Source: Olsenella sp. oral taxon 807
Lineage (GTDB): Bacteria; Actinomycetota; Coriobacteriia; Coriobacteriales; Atopobiaceae
Length of the DNA stretch: 64,000 bases
NCBI RefSeq assembly: GCF_001189515.2
Contig: NZ_CP012069.2
Coordinates: 1,736,001-1,800,000 of the forward strand
Direction of reading: 5' to 3'
The notes under the pieces are model-generated. The model was given only the letters and a program-made list of their open reading frames with translations. It was not told where the DNA came from and searched no databases. How positions within the stretch are numbered: position 1 is the first letter of the stretch; every line of letters begins with the position of its first letter. This document shows, in pieces, positions 9,029 through 16,784 of the stretch. A program made the position numbers and the translations under genes.

Positions 9029-9649
9029 TCAGCTGGACGTAAGCACCTTTTTCACCCGCAGCGCAGCGGACGCGAATGCCAGCACGGTGACCACCGCGCA
9101 AGACACGCCAATGACAGCCACATAGGCAGAATCCCTGAGCACAGAGTGAAGGACGAGGGCTCCAAGAGGCATGACGTAGAGCGCTACCGCCACAGCACGG
9201 CCGACCCTGTCGTACCAGAGCATCGCCCTCTCGCCGCGCTGGCGCCTTGCGGCGAGGGAGGTGATAACAAACTCCACGAACATGAGCAGGGCAACACAGG
9301 GCAGCCACCAGGGCAAAAGCCCCAACATACAGAGCGTCGTGATCGCCGTGGTGACAAAGAAGAGGTCTGCGGTCACATCGAGAATCGCGCCCAACGCGCT
9401 CTGGACAGCAAGCCGGCGAGCGAGCCTCCCGTCGAACAGGTCGCTGAGCGCGATAAGCGCAAATAGCGCAACACGGGAAGCGAGGGACTCTCCCGCAAGC
9501 GAGAGAGCGCAGAACACCGCCGCGAGGGGGATGCGTGAGAGCGTGAGTAGGTCTATAAGCACCGTCGCGAACAGACGACGTCCGTCTTTTGGTCTTCCGC
9601 CCATGCACGTCCCACCCCTGCGGGCCTTGGTCATCATGCGTCCACCCAT
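9029..9649 (-). CDS. CDP-alcohol phosphatidyltransferase family protein (PgsA-like)
   Basis: An integral membrane enzyme of up to 206 residues. It carries the full CDP-alcohol motif D-x2-D-G-x2-A-R-x8-G-x3-D-x3-D, seen as DLFDGRLAR followed by GAILDVTAD (Asp about 70, 73, 91 and 95), with five or six hydrophobic helices. Members transfer a phosphatidyl group from CDP-diacylglycerol to an alcohol such as glycerol phosphate or inositol phosphate; the acceptor is not predictable here. In-frame starts at M5/M6 (GGTGGA upstream) or M16 (9604) would fit the usual length of the family better. It is divergent from the methyltransferase gene, with a palindrome between them. Confidence 0.85.
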   Translation of the reverse strand: MGGRMMTKARRGGTCMGGRPKDGRRLFATVLIDLLTLSRIPLAAVFCALSLAGESLASRVALFALIALSDLFDGRLARRLAVQSALGAILDVTADLFFVTTAITTLCMLGLLPWWLPCVALLMFVEFVITSLAARRQRGERAMLWYDRVGRAVAVALYVMPLGALVLHSVLRDSAYVAVIGVSCAVVTVLAFASAALRVKKVLTSS

Positions 9650-9692
9650 GCGTGGTCATCCATACTTATTGCTCCTTCAAACGTCAGTCCTA

Positions 9693-9726
9693 GAGTGAAT
9701 GAGTCATATTGTATATTCATTCACTC
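9693..9726. promoter_or_regulatory. Inverted repeat between divergent genes (candidate operator)
   Basis: Arms GAGTGAATGA (9693-9702) and TCATTCACTC (9717-9726) are perfect 10-bp complements around an AT-rich centre containing TCATATTGTATAT. The position between the divergent CDP-alcohol transferase and methyltransferase genes suits an operator overlapping a promoter. The binding protein is unknown. Confidence 0.6.
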
Positions 9727-9837
9727 AGCTGTCAAGACCTACGCCTGAGAGACGTGTCAGCGAGCATGCGCTATCATCACTCCGAGCATATTCGCCAAGC
9801 TCCAAGCTCATACGACAGCCCGGGAGGAGCATGCCAC

Positions 9838-10605
9838 ATGGACGGAAAGAGCAGCTATCAGGACGTGAACGCCAAGACGGTCAATCGCTGGGTGGACGAG
9901 GGCTGGGAGTGGGGGCGCCCTGTCGATCACGAGGCATTCGTCCGGGCGCGCGATGGCAACCCCCAGATCCGTCTCACCCCGACAAAGGCCATGCCGACAA
10001 GTTGGTGGCCCAAGCTTGTGGGCACGCGCGTGCTCGGCCTCGCCTCAGGCGGCGGGCAACAGATGCCCCTCCTCGCCGCCGCAGGCGCACGCTGCACCGT
10101 ACTTGACTACTCCGAGGCACAGCTCAAGAGCGAGAGGGAGGTCGCACGGCGCGAGGGCTATGAGATCGACGTCATCCACGCAGATATGACCAAGCCGCTT
10201 CCCTTCGCGGACGAATCGTTTGATCTCGTGGTGAATCCGGTCTCCCTCGTCTTCGTACGCGAGGTGGAACCCATATGGCGCGAGGTCGCGCGAGTGCTCT
10301 GCCCTGGCGGCATCCTGGTGTCAGGTCTCGACACGGGCATCAACTACATCGTCGATGATACAGAGTCCTCCATCGTCCATGGGTTGCCCTTCGATCCCAT
10401 AGCGGAACCCGAGCTCGCCAAGAGGCTTGCAGAGGAGGACGGGGGCATGCAGTTCTCCCATACGCTGGAGGAGAGCCTTGGCGGGCTGCTTCGCGCGGGG
10501 TTTACGATCGATGACCTCTATGAGGACACAAACGGCGAGGGACGCCTCCATGACTTGGGTATTCCCTCATACATCGCCGTGCGCGCAACGAGGCTGCAAG
10601 GCTGA
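9838..10605 (+). CDS. SAM-dependent methyltransferase (class I, UbiE/Methyltransf_11 type)
   Basis: 255 residues from ATG 9838, chosen because GGGAGGAG lies about 9 bp upstream and the earlier part of the open frame is not protein-like. SAM-binding motif I is VLGLASGGGQ (65-74). It is followed by the acidic strand end CTVLDYSEAQL, motif II DVIHADMTKPLPF and VARVLCPGGILVSGL. The N-terminal W-x-x-x-G-W-E-W-G segment and overall layout resemble small-molecule methyltransferases of actinobacteria. The substrate is unknown. Confidence 0.85.
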   Translation: MDGKSSYQDVNAKTVNRWVDEGWEWGRPVDHEAFVRARDGNPQIRLTPTKAMPTSWWPKLVGTRVLGLASGGGQQMPLLAAAGARCTVLDYSEAQLKSEREVARREGYEIDVIHADMTKPLPFADESFDLVVNPVSLVFVREVEPIWREVARVLCPGGILVSGLDTGINYIVDDTESSIVHGLPFDPIAEPELAKRLAEEDGGMQFSHTLEESLGGLLRAGFTIDDLYEDTNGEGRLHDLGIPSYIAVRATRLQG

Positions 10606-10645
10606 CGCCCTGAGGGGTCGCTCCCGCCGCCTAAAGCACGGGCCC

Positions 10646-11461
10646 TCAGGCCATAAGCGTGCGGAGTGCGCACGCGATGCCATCATGATCGTTGTCGCTG
10701 GTCACGAAGCCGGCGATGTCGCGGATGTCGTCTGGGGCGTTGCCCATGGCAACCCCCAGGCCTGCGGCCCTGAGCATCTCGAGGTCGTTGTAGTTGTCTC
10801 CAAATGCCAGCGTGTCCTCGACCCGGATATCTTTTGCCTCGCAAAACGCGCGCAGCGCCACCGCCTTGCTCACCCCTGCGGCGTTCACCTCCACGAGAAT
10901 GTCCGAGGATCGGCTGATGGACAGGCTGGGAAACCTGTGCTTTAAGGTGCATTCGACCTCGGTGGACCTCTCGGGCAGGCACATGCAGAGCACCTTGTCC
11001 ACCATTCTGCCATCCGGAAGGTTGCGCACAAGACCCTCTTGGGCCAAGGTCTTCACGATACGCTCCTCACGAAGGACGCGCGGGTCCTCGCGACTGCGAA
11101 CGACCCACTCGTCTGCCGTAAACGCGTTCCAGGTCACGTCACTGAGCTTTGCCTCGACGAAGTCGACCACCTCGGCAGCCTCCTCCCTGCTCATCCCCCG
11201 CTCATGGAGCCTCGTGCGATCCTCGTCGAGCACCAAACCTCCCCCGAACGCGATAATGCAGCAGGTGAGGTCGTTGGCGCTGACGATCGGCTCGATGCCC
11301 TGAGGGCTTCTCGACGAGGAGAGCACGATGCGCACTCCCTCTCGCGCGCAGCGCCTCAGGGCCTCGCGCGTCTTCTCGGACACCTCTCGCGCAGAGTTAA
11401 GTAGCGTTCCGTCGATGTCGGTGAAGATGGCCTTCCAGTCACGTTTGAGCTCGAGCATCAT
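10646..11461 (-). CDS. Cof/YidA-type HAD-IIB sugar-phosphate phosphatase
   Basis: 271 residues. Motif I is FTDIDGTLLNS (nucleophile Asp about 15 and Asp 17), motif II is the Ser in IVLSSSR, and motif III/IV is AFGDNYNDLEML, followed by GVAMGNAPDDIRDIAGFVTSDNDHDGIA, typical of the HAD-IIB Cof subfamily, which dephosphorylates sugar phosphates and related metabolites in the cytoplasm. The cap is C2B-sized. GGGAGGAC lies immediately upstream of the two tandem ATGs, so the second (11458) may be the real start. A decayed relative follows 290 bp upstream on the other strand. Confidence 0.9.
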   Translation of the reverse strand: MMLELKRDWKAIFTDIDGTLLNSAREVSEKTREALRRCAREGVRIVLSSSRSPQGIEPIVSANDLTCCIIAFGGGLVLDEDRTRLHERGMSREEAAEVVDFVEAKLSDVTWNAFTADEWVVRSREDPRVLREERIVKTLAQEGLVRNLPDGRMVDKVLCMCLPERSTEVECTLKHRFPSLSISRSSDILVEVNAAGVSKAVALRAFCEAKDIRVEDTLAFGDNYNDLEMLRAAGLGVAMGNAPDDIRDIAGFVTSDNDHDGIACALRTLMA

Positions 11462-11748
11462 GTCCTCCCTTGGGCGGGTACCCCTGCGCCAGCTTGCCTG
11501 TGTCTATAGGGTAGAGCCTATCGAGAGTCACGGCACCCATCTGGCAAAAATGGCATCTATACACAACGACTCGGACCTTGGGCGACGCGACGGCCTTCAT
11601 AGGATCCCGGAGAAACTGAGGGTAGGGTGCGTGTGTCGCGCCCGCGAGAGGAAGGTCCTCGCGGATAAGGTCGCTCTTGCCAGACGGGCGCAGCGGCATA
11701 GTGGACGATATGTTGCACGCTTACGTACGGTATGCTGAGATGGCATGC

Positions 11749-12044
11749 ATGACGGTACGGACGGTACGCGCGGTATTCTTCGACGTAGACGGGACCCTCG
11801 TGCCGCACGCCACGAAAACCATCCCCACGAGCACGCGTCGGGCTCTCGCAACGCTACGGCAAAGCGGAGTGCTCGCGGCCGTAGCGACGGACAGAACGAC
11901 ATCGAGATGCGCCGAGGGTTCGGCCTTGGGATTGCCATGGGAAACGCGTGCGAGGAGGCCAAGGGCGCGGCCGACTACGTCACGTCGGACATCGACGACG
12001 ACGGAGTGAGCCGGGCGCTCTCGGCGCTTGGGATACCCTGCTAA
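11749..12044 (+). pseudogene. HAD-IIB (Cof-type) phosphatase with large internal deletion
   Basis: ATG 11749 begins MTVRTVRAVFFDVDGTLVP, the normal Cof motif I region, and runs to GVLAAVAT near 11887. In another frame the sequence resumes directly with DGQNDIEMRRG, then GLGIAMGNACEEAKGAADYVTSD, the motif IV end of the same family. About 190 residues of cap and core are missing between these points and the frame shifts at the join, so it cannot make a functional enzyme. It is probably a relic of a paralogue of the intact gene at 10646-11461. Confidence 0.8.
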
Positions 12045-12058
12045 TTTTCCTAGGCCCC

Positions 12059-13429
12059 TCAGCCCAAGAGGGCGTTGAACAGCTCGGACGTGCTGGGGTG
12101 CGTGTAGATCCCGCCACCGAGCTCGGTAGCGGTCATCCCTGACCTGATGGCAACGGCGACCGCATTGATGAGCTCCTGGGCGTCGGGGCAGAACAGGGTC
12201 GCCCCCAATATGAGGTCGCTCTTTACGTCGATCACGAACTTGGCCATGCCGTCGGTCTGGCCAAGTATCTTGGGTCTGGGGACGATGGCCATATCGGCGA
12301 TGAGGCCGCTTTTCACCACGACGTCATACCCCTTCCCGACTGCGGCAGCCTCGCTCATGCCGACCGTCGCAAGGGGAGGCTCTATGAAGGTCGTGGTGGG
12401 AAGAACGCGCCCGCACGTGCTGCGCGCGCCCGCATGCCCCTTGTCAGCGCCCCAAGCGTCCTCGAGGATGATGCGGTGGTCGTCGAACGAGACGTAGGTG
12501 AACTGCGGACCACCGTTCACGTCCCCTGCGGCATAGACGCCATCGACGTTGGTGCGCAGGTGCTCGTCCACCTTCACGGCACCGCGCGGCGTGACCTCTA
12601 TCCCTACGGCACCCAGGTCAAGCGTCGAAGTAGCAGGCTTGCGTCCTATCGCACAGAGCACGGCATCGGCCTCAAGGACGCTCCCGTCGGCCAACCTGAC
12701 CCTGATACCGTCAGCCTCCTTTTCGAAGAGCGTGGCCGTGTTGTTGAGGTGGAAGTTGATGTTGCGTCTCTCGAGTACGCCCTGGGCGTACGCCGCGACG
12801 TCAGGCTCGAAGTTGCGCAGTGCCCTGTCAGAGTTGTCCACGATGTGGACCTCGGTCCCAAAGCCCGAGAAGAGAGTGGAGAACTCGAGGGCTATCGGCC
12901 CACCACCCACGATCACGAGACGGCGTGGGAGCCTCTCTATCTGCTGGATGGAGGTGGATGTGTACACGCGCGGAAGGTCTGCTCCGGGCACAGGGGGTAT
13001 GATGGTCTCGGAGCCCGTGTCTATGATGACGACCGTGCCCTCGATGACGCGCTCCTTTGCCTCGGTCCTGACCGCGATGGTCCGCTCCCCGACGAAGCGA
13101 CCCTCTCCGAGGATCACCTGCACGCCGGCAGCCTCTGCCATCTGAAGGTTTGCCGCATTCATCTTCCTGACGAGGGCATTGCGACGCTGCTGCGCCCTCT
13201 TGAACGCCTTTGCGCCGTCATCACCCCCCAGCTCGAAGCGGGCCATGTCGGTCAGGAGGGTTTTCGTGGGCACGCACCCCACATTGATGCACGTGCCGCC
13301 ATACATCATGGGATCGCGCTCGACGAGCGCCACGCGATCTCCCGCCTTCGCACGCTTCATCGCGACGGTCTTTCCCGCCTTGCCAAACCCAATGACGACG
13401 AGATCGAAATCCTCCGTGGAGCCTGCCAT
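12059..13429 (-). CDS. rclA: RclA-like FAD-dependent pyridine nucleotide-disulfide oxidoreductase
   Basis: 456 residues from MAGSTEDFDL. ATG 13429 is preceded by GAGAGGAGA, and the longer ORF to 13501 is not family-like. FAD-binding IGFGKAGKT (13-21) is the variant typical of RclA rather than mercuric reductase or lipoamide dehydrogenase. The redox pair is in GGTCINVGCVPTK (Cys 47 and Cys 52), the NAD(P)H motif is VGGGPIALE, and the C-terminal H-P-S-T-S-E supplies the partner His. RclA-type enzymes reduce hypothiocyanous acid (and Cu(II)) and protect bacteria against peroxidase-derived oxidants in saliva and mucosa. The role here is inferred from that similarity. Confidence 0.85.
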   Translation of the reverse strand: MAGSTEDFDLVVIGFGKAGKTVAMKRAKAGDRVALVERDPMMYGGTCINVGCVPTKTLLTDMARFELGGDDGAKAFKRAQQRRNALVRKMNAANLQMAEAAGVQVILGEGRFVGERTIAVRTEAKERVIEGTVVIIDTGSETIIPPVPGADLPRVYTSTSIQQIERLPRRLVIVGGGPIALEFSTLFSGFGTEVHIVDNSDRALRNFEPDVAAYAQGVLERRNINFHLNNTATLFEKEADGIRVRLADGSVLEADAVLCAIGRKPATSTLDLGAVGIEVTPRGAVKVDEHLRTNVDGVYAAGDVNGGPQFTYVSFDDHRIILEDAWGADKGHAGARSTCGRVLPTTTFIEPPLATVGMSEAAAVGKGYDVVVKSGLIADMAIVPRPKILGQTDGMAKFVIDVKSDLILGATLFCPDAQELINAVAVAIRSGMTATELGGGIYTHPSTSELFNALLG

Positions 13430-13544
13430 CGCCTGTCTCCTCTCCTCGAATGCCCATGTCGGGCCGTCCGCAAAGACCACTATAGTCTTATCGCACATCA
13501 TAATACTTGTGCATGAGTCTGGGGAAGCCGAGGCCTATCGGGAA

Positions 13545-13760
13545 CTACCGGGCAACCCCGTCATCCCCTATGCACAGAAGAGAGGTGCAGCAGGTGTGAA
13601 TGAGCTTCACATCGTGGGTGATCAAGAGGATCGTCTTGCCCGTCCCCCTCAGTGACTTCAAGCTCTTGAACACCTCGGGCATGTGTCGATAGTTCGATCC
13701 GCTGGTCGGCTCATAAAACAACAGAAGCTTCTTGCCAGACGCCATCGCGCTACCAATTGC
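13545..13760 (-). pseudogene. ABC transporter ATP-binding protein, 3' remnant
   Basis: Only the C-terminal part of an ABC ATPase remains. ASGKKLLLFYEPTSG is the Walker B/D-loop region with the Walker B Asp changed to Tyr, followed by YRHMPEVFKSLKSL and the H-switch LLITHD. The Walker A and signature motifs are absent, and the upstream side passes directly into repeat cluster B. It resembles energy-coupling-factor type ATPases. Non-functional. Confidence 0.75.
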
Positions 13761-13770
13761 GACATGAGGG

Positions 13771-14034
13771 CAGACTGCGCTTTTCCGTGAGGCGTCGGTT
13801 GGAGAATGCGCTTTTCCGTGACCCTGCGGATGCAGACTGCGCTTTTCCGTGACCCTGCGGATGCAGAATGCGCTTTTCCGCAGAATGCGCTTTTTCTCAC
13901 CTGGGCAAACGTGTCGGCACCTCACGGAAAAGCGCAGTCTGGAGTCGACACCTCACGGAAAGGCGCATTTTGAACAGCTGCGGTACCAAAAAGCGCACTT
14001 TGCAACCCAACGCCTCACGGCAAGGCGCATTCTG
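13771..14034. repeat. Repeat cluster B: two opposed arrays of a 20-bp unit at exactly 31-bp pitch
   Basis: Left array, reverse orientation (CAGACTGCGCTTTTCCGTGA): units start at 13771, 13802, 13833 and 13864, each 31 bp apart, with a fifth at 13881. Right array, forward orientation (TCACGGAAAAGCGCAGTCTG): units start at 13922, 13953, 13984 and 14015, again 31 bp apart. Between them lies CACCTGGGCAAACGT, which recurs in similar form at the centre of cluster C (near 43269). The arrangement looks like two sets of protein-binding sites facing each other. Overlapping reading frames in this stretch are repeat translations, not genes. Confidence 0.85.
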
Positions 14035-14120
14035 CGACCCCCAGACGAGCCAAACTACGCCTTTCCACCCATAACGGAGCTACCGTCTTTGCGATGACCT
14101 CGGGAGGGCCGAACCCGTTC

Positions 14121-14486
14121 TCATCCCTGTGCCTCTGAGTCGTTGGCATCACCCACAATCTTTTCGATCGCATCTCGTGCAGCCTGCAGGGTGCCGATCG
14201 TCTCGTCGATACGCGACATCTTCGCGCGCAGTGCCCGGACGGACTTGGGACAGAGCGTTGAGACGCCGCCATCCCACGAAAGGCAGGACGCACTCTGTGC
14301 TATCTCATTTGTGGAGAATCCTGCGGCAATGAGCGCCTGCACTCCTTTTGCCACCTTAATGTCGGCGGATCCATACACGCGATACCCCAGGTCATCGCGC
14401 CTTGGTGCCAGCAGACCCTGCACCTCATAGTGGCGCAGCGACCGCACCGAGACTCCCGCCGCGCGGGCGGCTTCATTGATCCTCAT
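14121..14486 (-). CDS. MerR family transcriptional regulator
   Basis: 121 residues from MRINEAARAAGVSV. ATG 14486 was chosen because AAGGGG precedes it and the MerR winged helix starts there. The N-terminal DNA-binding region shows INEAARAAGVSVRSLRHYEVQGLL and the wing Y-R-V-Y, then a C-terminal helix suited to dimer coiled-coil formation (RAKMSRIDETIGTLQAARDAI). The only Cys pair is in the linker region, so a metal sensor is possible but not evident. It diverges from the amidohydrolase gene, which has a MerR-type promoter, so it likely controls that gene and itself. Confidence 0.9.
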   Translation of the reverse strand: MRINEAARAAGVSVRSLRHYEVQGLLAPRRDDLGYRVYGSADIKVAKGVQALIAAGFSTNEIAQSASCLSWDGGVSTLCPKSVRALRAKMSRIDETIGTLQAARDAIEKIVGDANDSEAQG

Positions 14487-14494
14487 ACGACCCC

Positions 14495-14525
14495 TTGCCT
14501 TCACATTGATGTCAATCCCTACCAT
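14495..14525 (+). promoter_or_regulatory. MerR-type promoter with 19-bp spacer and dyad
   Basis: A -35-like TTGCCT (14495-14500) and -10-like TACCAT (14520-14525) are separated by 19 bp, the lengthened spacer typical of MerR-activated promoters. Inside the spacer is a perfect inverted repeat ATTGA-TG-TCAAT (14505-14516). It reads toward the amidohydrolase, whose ATG lies 43 bp downstream, and sits next to the divergent merR gene. Confidence 0.65.
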
Positions 14526-14567
14526 AGTAATAGCGCAGGAACACGCTTTTCAGCGAAAGGAGAACGG

Positions 14568-15374
14568 ATGATCATCGATAGCATAGAGCACGTGATGCTT
14601 CCCACCGAATCGCAGGTCGCGCAGCTCGACGAGGCGAGTGTCGACCAAGCGGTGCTGTTCACCACAACTCCCCATCCTGAGCGGGCCGCCACGGCAACGC
14701 TCAAGGACATCGAATCGGAAATGACCGTCCTCTACAAGATCCTTGGCGCAACGATGGACATCGCCACCCGGTCCTCGCAGATGGTGGGGATAATTGAGGA
14801 GATGAGGAGGGCTATGGGTGCGTACCCCGACCGATTCCCCGCAGCGTTCGGCCCGGTTCCGCTGGGCCTTGACCAGCCGCACACTCATGAGTGGGTTGAG
14901 CGACACGTGCTGACGAACGGTTTCGTGGGGCTGGGAGAGTTCACTCCCGGAGACGACGAGCAGATGCGCGGCATCGAGATCGTGGCTGCCGTCTCCGAGG
15001 AGTGTGGCAGACTTCCACTCTGGGTGCACACGTTCACCCCCGTCACAAGACGGGGGATACGGACGCTTGGCGACATCGCCAAGCGTCACCCCCATGTACC
15101 CATCATATTCGGGCATGGCGGGGGATACAGCTGGATGGACACCGTAGCCATCGTACGTGACCACAAGAACGCTTGGTTCGACCTCTCGGCTGTGTTCAGC
15201 CCGCTTTCGGCACGCGTCGCGATGAACGAGGTACCCGAACGTTGCCTGTTCGGCACCGACGCACCCTACGGCGATCCGGTACTCTCACGCGCCCTGATCG
15301 AGCGGACGAGCCCTTCCGATGCCGTCACAGAGGCCGTGCTTGGCACGAATGTACAGCGACTTCTCAAGATATAA
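14568..15374 (+). CDS. Amidohydrolase_2 family metal-dependent hydrolase
   Basis: 268 residues from ATG 14568, with GAAAGGAG 6-8 bp upstream. TIM-barrel features of PF04909 are visible: LWVHTFTP (His about 154), IIFGHGGGY (His about 183) and CLFGTDAPYG (Asp about 231), with Trp/Asp-rich loops. The N-terminal H-x-H metal motif typical of the family is replaced by DSIEHV, so the first metal site is altered. Such enzymes hydrolyse or decarboxylate small aromatic or amide substrates; the substrate here is unknown. Expression is probably controlled by the divergent MerR through the 19-bp-spacer promoter. Confidence 0.75.
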   Translation: MIIDSIEHVMLPTESQVAQLDEASVDQAVLFTTTPHPERAATATLKDIESEMTVLYKILGATMDIATRSSQMVGIIEEMRRAMGAYPDRFPAAFGPVPLGLDQPHTHEWVERHVLTNGFVGLGEFTPGDDEQMRGIEIVAAVSEECGRLPLWVHTFTPVTRRGIRTLGDIAKRHPHVPIIFGHGGGYSWMDTVAIVRDHKNAWFDLSAVFSPLSARVAMNEVPERCLFGTDAPYGDPVLSRALIERTSPSDAVTEAVLGTNVQRLLKI

Positions 15375-15388
15375 GCACTTGAGACGAG

Positions 15389-16018
15389 CTATATGAGCCC
15401 GCCCATGTGTGCATACAAGACCACTGCGATGTCCAGGATGATGAAAAATGGCAAACCCCAGACGAAGTGCCATTTCTTGGTCTTGTGGCGCACGACGTTC
15501 ATGGCAATCATTCCGCCAACGGAGCCGCCAACGAGGCAGAGCCCAAGCAAGCGCGCCTCTGGAGCACGCCTCCCGTAGTCGTTGCCACTCTCTGCAACAT
15601 GCTTATCCCAGGCGAATGCGACGAGGGTGATGACGTTAAGCACAGCCAGGTAGATACCCAGGATCCTCAGCTTGCCCAGGTCCCAACCAGAGAGGATGCC
15701 ATCGATGCTCGCATCAAGCGTTATGAGCCCAAATTTTGCGACGACTACCAGCCCCCATACGATAAGACAGACGATGGCAAGAAACCACCACGCGATGTTA
15801 CCCTTGTTCATGCGGTGCCCACGGCCGAGGCCACCCCATACAAACAGCGCGAGCAACATGCCGACCGCGCCTCCTGCAATCGGAAACACATCGAGGATCA
15901 GCGAGTTCGCCGCCGAGTTATCAAGATCGGGATTAACCATGCAGAGGAAAAAGTCAACGGTGAACGCCAGGAACGTCACCACGTTCATTATGATCAAGTA
16001 GAGAAGAAATGAGTCCAA
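15389..16018 (-). CDS. Membrane protein with duplicated DUF1294 domain
   Basis: 209 residues if the start is TTG 16018 (AAAGAGGT upstream; a GTG nine codons earlier is also open). The C-terminal half is a clear DUF1294: YLAVLNVITLVAFAWDKHVA, then R-x-P-E, GGSVGGMIAMNVVRHKTKK and FVWGLPF. The N-terminal half is a diverged copy (YLIIMNVVTFLAFTVD, then GGAVGMLLAL) that has lost the H-K-T motif. Six or so membrane helices. DUF1294 function is unknown, though some members are fused to cold-shock domains. The internal duplication is unusual for the family. Confidence 0.8.
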   Translation of the reverse strand: MDSFLLYLIIMNVVTFLAFTVDFFLCMVNPDLDNSAANSLILDVFPIAGGAVGMLLALFVWGGLGRGHRMNKGNIAWWFLAIVCLIVWGLVVVAKFGLITLDASIDGILSGWDLGKLRILGIYLAVLNVITLVAFAWDKHVAESGNDYGRRAPEARLLGLCLVGGSVGGMIAMNVVRHKTKKWHFVWGLPFFIILDIAVVLYAHMGGLI

Positions 16019-16241
16019 GGCTACCTCTTTGTGTTCGCCACCCACAGTTCGCTCTTTTATAGCCCTTCACGCTGCCATCCACACAGCCACACGTCAAAGG
16101 ATATGTAGGGGAAACCCTATAGATCGATGCCTCACATGGAGGCGATCCTCAGGCTCTTTGCCATGACAGCCATAGCATCACATTGGCAACGGACGATGCC
16201 TGGACGTGCGAGCGCCGATGACGCTTATCTCAGTACTGCAG
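16019..16241. other. Intergenic, small hairpin
   Basis: Contains TAGGG-GAAA-CCCTA at 16106-16119, a five-pair stem closed by a GNRA-type tetraloop, lying downstream of the lipoprotein gene. There is no T-tract. Nothing else is recognised. Confidence 0.35.
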
Positions 16242-16784
16242 TTAGCTAGCACATATCTGACATGGCGTGAGGCCACTCGATTGCGCCTCGCCGAGCGTCG
16301 TCTCCGTAATGGACTTTGCCCTGCCAAGACCACGGCAGTGCTCATCAAAATGATACCTCTTGCCGGTCTGCGTGACGTATACGGTCTTGCTGTTGTTGTC
16401 CTGCTGCGTGACAGGCTGCGTCTGCGTCGGAGCGCTTGCAGTCGCCTGGGGCGTTGCCTCGGATTCTTCCTGATCGGTCTGAGGCGCGGTGGAACCGCCG
16501 CCCTCCGAATCGCCATCGACGGTCTGCGGCGCGGAGTCATCGGTACCTTGTCCCGAGGAGTCCGCCGTGGGCGATGTGGTGGCCTTCGTCTCTTCAGTTC
16601 CAGCGTCTTGTTCCTGCGTAGGTGACGTGGTGGTCTGTGCAACCTCGCCGCCAGACACACGCTCAGCGGAACTCGAGGCCGAGGAGGAACCGGAGCATCC
16701 GAGGGCTGCGCACAGGCACAGTGTAAGGATGCCGGTTAACACTGTCCGAGCAGCGCTACCTCCAGTTAGGCCTTTCACTCTCAC
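16242..16784 (-). CDS. Lipoprotein with Cys/His-containing C-terminal domain
   Basis: 180 residues from GTG 16784, picked because GGAGGG sits 7 bp upstream and it yields a compact signal peptide. The lipobox is C-A-A-L-G-C with the lipidated Cys at about 30. A Ser/Thr/Gln/Asp-rich low-complexity linker of about 95 residues follows, like a cell-wall spacer. The C-terminal 45 residues read TVYVTQTGKRYHFDEHCRGL and end LTPCQICAS. This short H-x-x-x-C plus C-x-x-C module is found at the end of many Gram-positive secreted proteins and nucleases and probably binds a metal. The protein is expected to be anchored to the outer face of the membrane. Confidence 0.8.
   Translation of the reverse strand: MRVKGLTGGSAARTVLTGILTLCLCAALGCSGSSSASSSAERVSGGEVAQTTTSPTQEQDAGTEETKATTSPTADSSGQGTDDSAPQTVDGDSEGGGSTAPQTDQEESEATPQATASAPTQTQPVTQQDNNSKTVYVTQTGKRYHFDEHCRGLGRAKSITETTLGEAQSSGLTPCQICAS

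Noticed and set aside
12434-13516. 360-codon open frame antisense to the RclA-like gene
   Set aside because: It is a shadow of the reductase gene, whose motifs are unambiguous on the minus strand.
13545-13925. Complete small ATPase gene of 126 residues
   Set aside because: The N-terminal half of the frame is translated repeat cluster B. Only the ABC Walker B/H-switch tail is genuine.
13771-14034. CRISPR array
   Set aside because: The unit is about 20 bp with 11-bp gaps, arranged in opposed orientations and imperfect. There are no spacer-sized unique segments and no cas genes in the window.
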